NCBI RefSeq assembly: GCF_033097505.1
Contig: NZ_AP028654.1
Coordinates: 2,862,001 to 2,926,000 of the forward strand
From: Helicovermis profundi
GTDB lineage: Bacteria; Bacillota; Clostridia; Peptostreptococcales; Acidaminobacteraceae
Direction of reading: 5' to 3'
Length of the DNA: 64,000 bases
This document shows positions 43,749-50,552 of the stretch, piece after piece. The notes beneath the pieces were generated by a model. It worked only from the letters and a program-made list of their open reading frames with translations. It made no database searches and was not told the origin of the DNA. Within the stretch, counting starts at the first letter, position 1; every line of letters begins with the position of its first letter. The position numbers and the translations under genes were made by a program.

Positions 43749-44252
43749 AATATCATCTCCCACTAAAACATGATTATTTAAAGTTCAATAATAAATAAAA
43801 AATACCTTTATAAATTTCAGTAAAATATAAATACTCTATAGATATTTATTCCCCAACTATAGGTTTACAAAACAAATATTTATTTGACAATAAAAAATTG
43901 AAACTTAATGCATCTAAGTGAAATATACTAATGGCAAGTATTCCAAGTGATATTTTCCACTTTTGTATGTGTAATTAATATCCAAAATTGTATATATTTT
44001 TACAAAATATTTGTTTAATTAAATAAAAAATTTATTGTTTTTAAAAAACATTTTAAAAATTTACTCACCCTAAAACGCACTGTTTTCAAAGTTTAAACCA
44101 ATATAAAATTTTAGATCAACCATATTTAAAAAAATTTTTTCGACATTTTTCGACTTTTCTTGCATTTTATATTAATCTGTTATATAATATCATCAGATGC
44201 AACACATTATAGATATTATTATTAACAATATATTATAAAAAGGACGTGCATT
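43749..44252. other. divergent intergenic region between V-ATPase operon and xre
   Basis: 504 bases with no gene. It holds the xre promoter (44160-44188) and presumably the ATPase operon promoter, which I cannot pinpoint. An inverted repeat AAGTGAAATAT (43916-43926) / ATATTTTCCACTT (43950-43962), with 23 bases between, could be an operator. TTTTTCGACATTTTTCGAC is a short direct repeat just before the xre -35 box, a possible autoregulatory site. Confidence 0.5.
44160..44188 (+). promoter_or_regulatory. sigma-A promoter of the XRE regulator
   Basis: TTGCAT, 17-base spacer, perfect TATAAT, about 65 bases upstream of the ATG at 44253. Confidence 0.7.
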
Positions 44253-44606
44253 ATGAGTACAATCGGAAATAGAATTACAATTTTAAGAAATCAACATGGT
44301 ATGACACAAAAGAAACTTGCTAACTTAGCTGATATCACAGAAGCTTCATTATCAAGATACGAGAACGGTCTTAGAGAGCCTAAAATTAGCACAATTATTA
44401 AATTAACTAATGTTTTAAAATGTACAGTTGATTATTTAGTTGGTAACACAGATATTAAAGATGGTGTTGTTATTAGCACTGCTGCTATTCCTGAAAAACT
44501 TAGAGAAATTGGTGCTGAGTACTTAAGCGCTGCAAAAGAACTTGAAGACGCAAACATTAAAGCAACAGACGTTACTGAATTTATTAGAATTGTTAAAAAT
44601 AACTAG
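44253..44606 (+). CDS. XRE-family transcriptional regulator
   Basis: 117 residues. An N-terminal HTH_3 DNA-binding domain (residues 5-62) with ITILRNQHGMTQKKLANLAD, then ITEASLSRYENGLREPKIST as the recognition helix, ends in the usual CTVDYLVGNTD. The C-terminal 55 residues are a short helical tail (EKLREIGAEYLSAAKELEDA) probably for dimerisation or signal sensing. Cytoplasmic; target genes unknown, with itself and the divergent ATPase operon as candidates. SD AAAAAGGACGTGC. Its base composition is less AT-biased than the flanks. It stands alone on the plus strand and ends with a strong terminator. Confidence 0.9.
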   Translation: MSTIGNRITILRNQHGMTQKKLANLADITEASLSRYENGLREPKISTIIKLTNVLKCTVDYLVGNTDIKDGVVISTAAIPEKLREIGAEYLSAAKELEDANIKATDVTEFIRIVKNN

Positions 44607-44675
44607 ATTCGTAAATCAAATCTATTAATACAAGCAATATATCTGTTTGATAGAAAATATATTTGTTTAGCTAAA

Positions 44676-44718
44676 AAGATCGTTAAAAAGTATTTTATAC
44701 TCTTTAACGATCTTTTTT
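44676..44718. terminator. bidirectional terminator between xre and pyrG
   Basis: AAAAGATCGTTAAAaAGTA pairs with TACTcTTTAACGATCTTTT around a short loop, with A-run before and T-run after. It serves xre on the plus strand and, 45 bases past its stop codon, pyrG on the minus strand. Confidence 0.85.
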
Positions 44719-44763
44719 ATATTTTTTTTAATTTTAGTAGAAAATAAGATTTTTTAACTATTG

Positions 44764-46362
44764 TTATTTATTTTCTTTTGATGCTTTAATAAATTCTCTA
44801 AAAAGAGGATGACTTCTAGTTGGTCTTGATTTAAATTCTGGATGAAATTGTCCAGCTACAAACCACGGATGGTCTTTTAATTCTACAATTTCAACTAATC
44901 TTTCATCTGGCGAAAGTCCACTTATAACCAAACCTTTACTTTCAAGTTCTTCTCTATAAGTATTATTAAATTCATATCTATGTCTATGTCTTTCATAAAT
45001 TAACTCTTCGGAATAGGCATCATAAGCTAATGTATCTTTATTAACTTTACATGGGTAAAGACCAAGTCTCATAGTTCCACCCATATCTTCTACATCGTGT
45101 TGCTCTGGCATAAGGTCAATAACCGGATGCTTTGTAAAAGGATTAAGTTCTGAGCTATGTGCATCTTCGTATCCTAAAACATTTCTTGCATATTCTATTA
45201 CAGCAACTTGCATTCCAAGACATATTCCAAAATACGGAACTTTGTTCTCTCTAGCATATTTCGTTGCAACAATTTTTCCTTCGACACCTCTATCTCCAAA
45301 ACCACCTGGAACAAGTATTCCATCAGCACCTTTTAACATTTCTTTAACATTTTCCTCAGTAACTTCTTCAGAATGAACCCAATCAATATCAACTTTAACA
45401 TTATTAGCAATTCCAGCATGTTTTAACGATTCAGCAACAGAAAGGTATGCATCTCTTAATTCTACGTATTTTCCAACAAGTGCAATTTTAACACTTTCAG
45501 TTAAGCCTTTTTCTATATTAACAATATCAATCCATTCTTTTAAATCAGGTTTTTCACACTCAATATTAAATTTCTTGCAAACTTTTTCAGCAAGCCCCTC
45601 TTCTTCAAGCTTTAGAGGAACTTCATATAATGTCTCAGCATCTAAATTTTGAATAACGTTTTCAGATGATAAATTACAAAATAAACTAATTTTATTTTTT
45701 ATTTCTTGACTAAGAGGTTTTTCAGTTCTACACACAATTATATCAGGTTGAATACCAATTTCCCTTAAATCTCTTACACTATGTTGTGTAGGTTTTGTTT
45801 TAAGCTCCCCTGCCTTAGATAAATAAGGTATTAATGTAAGGTGAATATACATAACATTTTCTTCACCAATATCAAATTTAATTTGTCTAATAGCTTCAAG
45901 AAATGGAAGACTCTCAATATCACCAACAGTTCCACCAATTTCCGTAATAACTACATCAGGATTATCATGAGACGCTCTATATGCTCTTTCTTTTATTTCA
46001 TTTGTAATATGTGGAATAACTTGAACAGTTCCACCAAGATATTCGCCTTTTCTTTCTTTAGTAATTACAGACCAATAGACCTTTCCAGTAGTAACATTGC
46101 TATTCTTATTTAAATTAATATCAATAAATCTTTCATAATGACCTAAATCTAAATCAGTTTCAGCTCCATCGTCAGTAACAAAAACTTCCCCATGTTGATA
46201 AGGACTCATAGTTCCTGGATCCTTATTTAGATATGGATCAAATTTTTGAATAGTAACTTTCAAACCTCTAGCTTTTAGTAATTGACCTAAAGACGCCGCA
46301 GTAATACCTTTACCAAGCGAAGACACAACTCCACCCGTTACGAAAATATACTTAGTTGACAT
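44764..46362 (-). CDS. pyrG: CTP synthase
   Basis: 532 residues. Amination of UTP to CTP with glutamine as nitrogen donor. The N-terminal synthetase domain begins [26 protein letters not shown] and has [18 protein letters not shown] and [14 protein letters not shown]; the C-terminal class I glutaminase domain carries the Cys nucleophile in [19 protein letters not shown] and the His-Glu pair in [23 protein letters not shown] before ATG at 46362. It has a promoter about 80 bases upstream and no neighbouring genes in operon. Confidence 0.98.
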   Translation of the reverse strand: MSTKYIFVTGGVVSSLGKGITAASLGQLLKARGLKVTIQKFDPYLNKDPGTMSPYQHGEVFVTDDGAETDLDLGHYERFIDINLNKNSNVTTGKVYWSVITKERKGEYLGGTVQVIPHITNEIKERAYRASHDNPDVVITEIGGTVGDIESLPFLEAIRQIKFDIGEENVMYIHLTLIPYLSKAGELKTKPTQHSVRDLREIGIQPDIIVCRTEKPLSQEIKNKISLFCNLSSENVIQNLDAETLYEVPLKLEEEGLAEKVCKKFNIECEKPDLKEWIDIVNIEKGLTESVKIALVGKYVELRDAYLSVAESLKHAGIANNVKVDIDWVHSEEVTEENVKEMLKGADGILVPGGFGDRGVEGKIVATKYARENKVPYFGICLGMQVAVIEYARNVLGYEDAHSSELNPFTKHPVIDLMPEQHDVEDMGGTMRLGLYPCKVNKDTLAYDAYSEELIYERHRHRYEFNNTYREELESKGLVISGLSPDERLVEIVELKDHPWFVAGQFHPEFKSRPTRSHPLFREFIKASKENK

Positions 46363-46441
46363 AAAATCCTCCTAATAATTTAGAAAATAAAAAACAAAAA
46401 TACTAAATCAACAAAAGTACTTGAATTAATTCAAATAAAGT

Positions 46442-46471
46442 ATTATACTGTAATAACCAATTTCGGTACAA
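46442..46471 (-). promoter_or_regulatory. sigma-A promoter of pyrG
   Basis: Minus strand TTGTAC, 18-base spacer, perfect TATAAT, giving a leader of about 70 bases before pyrG. The initial transcribed bases do not show the GGGC start known from reiterative-transcription control of pyrG in Bacillus. Confidence 0.55.
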
Positions 46472-46507
46472 TAAATTTGAATTAGCTTTCTAGTTGATTC
46501 TACTAAT

Positions 46508-46548
46508 GTTGATATAATTTTGCAGATTATATCAACATTTTTTATTTC
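46508..46548 (+). terminator. plus-strand oriented terminator-like hairpin upstream of pyrG
   Basis: TGTTGATATAAT (46508-46519 region) pairs with ATTATATCAACA, 12 bp, followed by TTTTTTATTT on the plus strand. No plus-strand gene precedes it, so what it terminates is not apparent; on the minus strand it is preceded by an A-run rather than followed by a T-run. Confidence 0.55.
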
Positions 46549-46576
46549 TTATAATCAATAAATAATAAACATTTTT

Positions 46577-46690
46577 TTACTTTCAATATAAAAAGAGTGA
46601 GAAGTCACCTGTACGGATGACCTACCACTCTTAGATTTCATCATATTAAAGGTAGGGCACCCTAATTCTTGGGTGCATTCAAAATAATAC
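46577..46690 (-). ncRNA. candidate small structured RNA or leader with terminator
   Basis: Downstream of a consensus minus-strand promoter lie, in order: hairpin GCACCC/GGGTGC (46676-46657), CCTACC (46656-46651), a 24-base linker, and a terminator hairpin AAGAGTG/CACTCTT (46632-46593) followed by TTTTATAT. GGTAGG inside the terminator (46626-46621) is complementary to the earlier CCTACC, so two folds exclude each other. GTCATC-cgtacag-GTGAC forms the inner stem. No open frame is visible and I cannot match it to a known RNA family. Confidence 0.6.
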
Positions 46691-46696
46691 TTACAT

Positions 46697-46725
46697 AGTA
46701 TATAATTTATAAAAATTAATGTCAA
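46697..46725 (-). promoter_or_regulatory. consensus sigma-A promoter for the candidate small RNA
   Basis: Minus strand TTGACA (perfect), 17-base spacer, TATACT (5 of 6). One of the strongest promoter matches in the window, yet no protein gene follows within 300 bases. Confidence 0.8.
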
Positions 46726-46740
46726 GATTTTTTAGCAAAA

Positions 46741-47213
46741 AGCAGTGCGAAAAAACATAAAACTTTTAAAGCAAGTAAGTTCACTTACTTGCTTTAAAAG
46801 TTTTATGTTTTTTCATAGGGCAAAGTGCCCGTAAACGAGCGAATAGTAGCATGCAAAGCATGCGGTTCGCCGTTTGCACTGCTTTTTGATTTATATACTT
46901 TTTAAATTTTTAAATTTTTAAATTTTCCCATAGGGCAAAGTGCCCGTAAACGAGCGAATAGTAGCATGCAAAGCATGCGGTTGACCGTTTGCACTGCTTT
47001 TTGATTTTATATACTTTTTAAATTTTTATATTTTCCCATAGGGCAAAGTGCCCGCAGATGAGCGAATAGTAACATGCGAAGCATGCAGTTGACCGTTTGC
47101 ACTGCTTTTTGATTTATATACTTTTTAAATTTTTATATTTTCCCATAGGGCAAAGTGCCCGCAGATGAGCGAATAGTAACATGCGAAGCATGTTATTCGC
47201 CGTTTACACTGCT
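46741..47213 (+). repeat. array of cloverleaf-type structured repeats: one full and three 5'-truncated copies (locus F)
   Basis: Full copy 46741-46883: outer stem AGCAGTGC/GCACTGCT; arm 1 at 46749-46814, a perfect 32-bp inverted repeat with a 2-base loop; ATA linker; arm 2 GGGCAaagTGCCC at 46818-46830; arm 3 at 46833-46875 (AAACG/CGTTT, CGAA/TTCG, GCATGCaaaGCATGC). Three further copies have arm 2 at 46933, 47041 and 47148 and closing strands ending 46998, 47106 and 47213, but lack the 5' outer strand and arm 1. AT-rich spacers separate them. The last copy changes arm 3 to AACATGC/GCATGTT, preserving pairing. Together with the pyrG leader and the small RNA this fills 46363-47237. Confidence 0.85.
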
Positions 47214-47237
47214 TTTTGATTTATATACTTTTAAATT

Positions 47238-48138
47238 TTATACGATTATATCACTAACAATCCTTCTAGCATCCTCATCAACGCCAAAAAGACCTACTCC
47301 AAAGCCTGAGGAATTCGAAAAATTTGGATCTAGACTTAAAGCACTAAAATATAATCCATTTACACTTGTTTTTCCATTACTACTAATAGGATATCCATCA
47401 TCATTAAAAACATCTAAATTAATCCAAGAGTAATCCGGCTTAAAGCCCGTACACCAAATAATTGTTTTAATATTACTAGTATTAATTTCTAAGATTTTTT
47501 CTTCTTTTAAAGAACTCATATTTAATACAGGTAAATTAAAGTTTATTTGATCTTTACTCATTTTCAAATTTTCTTTTTCTATATACTTATCTATTTCTTT
47601 TTCAAATTTTGAAAGATATTCATTTGCACTCTCAATAGTTTTAATTAAGTTTTCTTCAAATTCAAAACTATTATTACTATATCCTTTAAAACGACCTATC
47701 AGCTCCACACCGTTACTAACACACCCACCAAGATTTTGCACCATTTTATCGACTATGTTAGAGTTATAAGTGTCTTCCAAAGAATAGACAATTGGATTAT
47801 TATAATGATCATATCCCGAAAGCATATTTAGCCAATAAACACCATTAATTTGTTTATATATTGTTGGTATTAAATTGAGAGTTCCAAGTGAAAGCCACAC
47901 TTTTTTATTGGTATTTTTTTTAATTTCATACGCAATTTGTGTTCCAGATCTACCTGCACCAACTACTAAAACATTTCCATCATTTAATTGACTTGAATTT
48001 TTATATTCCATTGAATGTATTTGATTAATACTTTTTGGTATCTTTTTTGAAACAAGCGGAATTTTTTTATTATTAAATAAGCCCACAGATATAATCACGT
48101 TATTTGCAGTGAAATTACCTTTATCCGTTTTTATATAA
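47238..48138 (-). pseudogene. C-terminal part of a flavin monooxygenase-like gene interrupted by an IS
   Basis: Remaining 3' part of an NAD(P)/FAD-dependent oxidoreductase. It encodes GNVLVVGAGRSGTQIAYEI (second Rossmann dinucleotide-binding motif, for NADP) and ends in TIIWCTGFKPDYSWINLDVF and SSGFGVGLFGVDEDARR, typical of CzcO/YhjJ-type flavoproteins. The 85 bases 48054-48138 are a direct repeat of 50038-50122. Joining 50451-50038 to 48053-47238 restores one 409-residue frame. The fragment could be translated from a GTG inside the IS end, but would lack the FAD-binding domain. Confidence 0.85.
48054..48138. repeat. 85-bp target-site duplication, left copy
   Basis: Identical over 85 bases to 50038-50122 and directly abutting the IS inverted repeat CCTGAGTTTGACACTT. 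The sequence belongs to the interrupted flavoprotein gene. Confidence 0.9.
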
Positions 48139-50037
48139 CCTGAGTTTGACACTTTTTAAAATACAAAACCAGCTATAACGTTGATTTATCAATATTTATC
48201 TGGTTTTGTATTTTGTTTTTTTGTGTTGTACGACAATTCTTTTTTCCAATTTCTAAGTTGTTCAATTCTGACTTTGCTATAATTTAATGATACGTCAAAT
48301 AGTTTTTCTATATCTCTAAAAACGTCATTTTGTTTATTTAGTGAATATAATCCATTTCCAATTTTTCTGCACGTTGCATTTTTTAACGTTTCTTGTATTC
48401 TTCTAATTGAATATTTATTATCTAGTTTCATCTCTAATATTCTACTAATTAGAAGTGCTATGAAGCATACTAAAAAATGTCCTTCTATGTGGTCTTGATT
48501 TTTTACATAAACCGGTCTACCTTCTAAATCCGTTTTTAGCACTCTGAAACTTTCTTCTATTTTCCATAGTCCACGATATTTTTTTATAACTTCTTCATTA
48601 TTAAGATCAAGTTCACTAGTTACTATTGTATAATAACCATCTAGACTTACGTCTCTTTTATATTTTTCTTCATCAAACTCTATATATGGCTCTATATCCT
48701 TTATTTCACCTGTTTTTTTATCTAGATTTTGTAACTTTAAATATTTTTTTATACCATAACTATTTGATGATTTATACTTTGATGGCGACTCTAAATATGT
48801 GGTAATTCTTTCTTCTAACTTTTCTCTTTTATGTTTTTCTCTATCATCAAAATTTTTTGACCAGAAACAAACTACTTTTTCTTTTAAAATAATTTTTTCT
48901 CCATTTTCATCTTTTGTTTCTCTTTCTCTAAAAAATGATTTTATTTTAAAGGTTCCATTTGGATTACATGCATAACCTTCATCTGATAATACTTCATCCA
49001 TAAATGCTTTAGACGTACCTCTTATTTTCTGTGAAACGATGTAACCATCATTCTTAGATTTTAAATAAGCCAGATTTTTACCACTATTCAAACCTTTATC
49101 AGCAGTTAATATAACTCTTCCAAAGTTATATTGTTTTCTCATATTTTTAATGAATGGAATAAGTGTACTACTATCATGAGTATTACCAGGAAACAAATCA
49201 TAAGCTATTGGTAAACCATTTGAATCTATAAGTAAACCCATTTGAACGATTGGCGTACTCTTTTTTTCTTTTGATGGTCCCTTTTTCTTTAAATCATCTT
49301 CTATTTCCGTTTCAAAATAATAATTTGTAACATCATAAAAAACAAGTGATGTATCTCGACCATAAGTCTCTGAAACTTTTTTATTTAAATGATTTTGTAA
49401 ATCTATTTTTATTTCTGAAAGATTTGATAATGATTTGTAGACTGATTTTAAAGCTACATTAAATTCTTTAAAGTATTCATCCTGATGAGCTACAGTAGCT
49501 TTTTTACTCATTGGATTAAGTATTCTAGAAAAAGTAAGTAATCTCAGTATTTCATCAAGATCATATTTAAAGTTTTTTTCAAATTTATATTTTTTTATAA
49601 ATTCAGCTATTTCAAGACTTTTATAGATGTTGTCTAAGAAAAAATATCCATAATTTTTATCTGTTTCTTGTTCAGAATTTGCCTTTAAAAGGTTATGAGT
49701 AATAACTACTTCGTTTTTTTTCATATTTTTAGCTTCAAATTTTAATTTTTCTAATATGTTTGGATCTTTAGCTTCTAATTCTTCTAAATTTCCATATTTT
49801 TTAATTGTTCTTTGTTTAGACTTACCAGTTTTATCTCTATATCCCTCAACTAAATAAACTTTTGTAAATTTAGATTTTTTACTTGTTGTTAATTTTATAA
49901 ACATAAAAGTATCACCCATTATTATTATATCACATTGTAGCACACCGTACAACAAATTATTTTAAATTTCAGCATAAAAAAACGCCTAAAATTCAATCTT
50001 TAGACGTATTTTTTTTATTTTAAGTGTCAAACTCAGG
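48139..50037 (-). mobile_element. IS1634-family insertion sequence, 1,899 bp
   Basis: Ends in perfect 16-bp inverted repeats: CCTGAGTTTGACACTT at 48139-48154 and its complement at 50022-50037. It contains a single transposase gene. A 15-bp stem (AAAATACAAAACCAG, 48158-48172, with 48200-48214) and a hairpin near 49981-50010 sit inside each end and probably block transcription from outside. The flanks are 85-bp direct repeats, which fits the long, variable duplications known for IS1634 of Mycoplasma mycoides and IS1549. Confidence 0.93.
48189..49904 (-). CDS. IS1634-family DDE transposase
   Basis: About 571 residues, full length, no frameshift. The N-terminus MFIKLTTSKKSKFTKVYLVE resembles the family's SKNATxYxVExYR start. 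DDE catalytic residues appear to be Asp in TSLVFYDVTNYYFE, Asp in FGRVILTADKGLNSGKN and Glu in RGLWKIEESFRVLKTDLE. The region between (GPSKEKKSTPIVQMGLLIDS) is conserved in the family. The start at 49904 has GGGTGAT upstream; a longer in-frame start exists but is less likely. Intact, so the element may still be mobile. Confidence 0.92.
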   Translation of the reverse strand: MFIKLTTSKKSKFTKVYLVEGYRDKTGKSKQRTIKKYGNLEELEAKDPNILEKLKFEAKNMKKNEVVITHNLLKANSEQETDKNYGYFFLDNIYKSLEIAEFIKKYKFEKNFKYDLDEILRLLTFSRILNPMSKKATVAHQDEYFKEFNVALKSVYKSLSNLSEIKIDLQNHLNKKVSETYGRDTSLVFYDVTNYYFETEIEDDLKKKGPSKEKKSTPIVQMGLLIDSNGLPIAYDLFPGNTHDSSTLIPFIKNMRKQYNFGRVILTADKGLNSGKNLAYLKSKNDGYIVSQKIRGTSKAFMDEVLSDEGYACNPNGTFKIKSFFRERETKDENGEKIILKEKVVCFWSKNFDDREKHKREKLEERITTYLESPSKYKSSNSYGIKKYLKLQNLDKKTGEIKDIEPYIEFDEEKYKRDVSLDGYYTIVTSELDLNNEEVIKKYRGLWKIEESFRVLKTDLEGRPVYVKNQDHIEGHFLVCFIALLISRILEMKLDNKYSIRRIQETLKNATCRKIGNGLYSLNKQNDVFRDIEKLFDVSLNYSKVRIEQLRNWKKELSYNTKKQNTKPDKY

Positions 50038-50122
50038 AAGCGGAATTTTTTTATTATTAAATAAGCCCACAGATATAATCACGTTATTTGCAGTGAAATT
50101 ACCTTTATCCGTTTTTATATAA
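50038..50122. repeat. 85-bp target-site duplication, right copy
   Basis: Identical to 48054-48138. It is the copy that lies in the 5' half of the interrupted gene. Confidence 0.9.
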
Positions 50123-50451
50123 TAAAGCTCATCTTCAAGCGAAATATTTGAAATCACAGTATGTTCTAATACATTTGGATTCACTTCCTTAGCAAATTTT
50201 TCAAGCGAATTAACGATTTGATTTTTACTCATAAATTCATTGTTTTTAGGAATGATTTTTTCAGTTTCTGGTAAAAGAGTCATCCAATTTGGAGTTACTA
50301 AATCAAAAGAGTCCCAGCGCTCGTTTTTCCAAGTATGCAAAATTTCTTTTTTTTCTATTATAATATGATCAATACCTTTTTCTTTCAAATGATATGATAA
50401 ACAAAGACCGCTTGGACCTGCTCCAACTATAACTACACTAAAATGCTTCAT
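50038..50451 (-). pseudogene. N-terminal part of the IS-interrupted flavin monooxygenase-like gene
   Basis: Encodes MKHFSVVIVGAGPSGLCLSY with the FAD-binding GxGxxG, then KKEILHTWKNERWDSFDLVT and WMTLLPE, as in CzcO-like flavoproteins and baeyer-villiger/FMO relatives. The reading frame runs into the IS and stops at 50020 after five foreign codons (PEFDT). ATG at 50451 follows TAAGGAGAC. The native substrate is unknown. The split is at residue 138; it leaves FAD-binding and NADP-binding halves on separate fragments, so function is presumably lost. Confidence 0.88.
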
Positions 50452-50478
50452 ATAAGTCTCCTTAACTTAAAAAAATAT

Positions 50479-50501
50479 GCGAAAGTACAATCTACTTTCG
50501 C
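50479..50501 (-). terminator. terminator of the SLH-domain gene
   Basis: GCGAAAGT/ACTTTCGC, 8 bp with a 7-base loop, followed on the minus strand by ATATTTTTTT. It lies 51 bases beyond the stop codon of the 640-residue SLH protein and just before the start of the interrupted flavoprotein gene. Confidence 0.75.
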
Positions 50502-50552
50502 ACATCCTTTTTTCCATTTTTTAATTTTTTAATCTTTCTATTTTTTAGTTTT

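Noticed and set aside
46363-46560. pyrG attenuation hairpin of the GGGC reiterative-transcription type
   Set aside because: The hairpin present has its T-run on the opposite strand and the predicted transcription start lacks the GGGC sequence.
46741-47213. CRISPR array
   Set aside because: The repeat period of about 108 bases looks CRISPR-like, but the repeated unit is about 70 bases of hairpins, spacers are low-complexity and near-identical, and no cas gene is nearby.
47155-47433. Plus-strand open frame across the end of the repeat array
   Set aside because: It is antisense to the flavoprotein fragment and starts inside a repeat; no ribosome binding site or family similarity.
48189-49955. 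Longer transposase starting upstream at 49955
   Set aside because: The extra 17 residues are not family-like and an ATG at 49904 has a proper SD (GGGTGAT).
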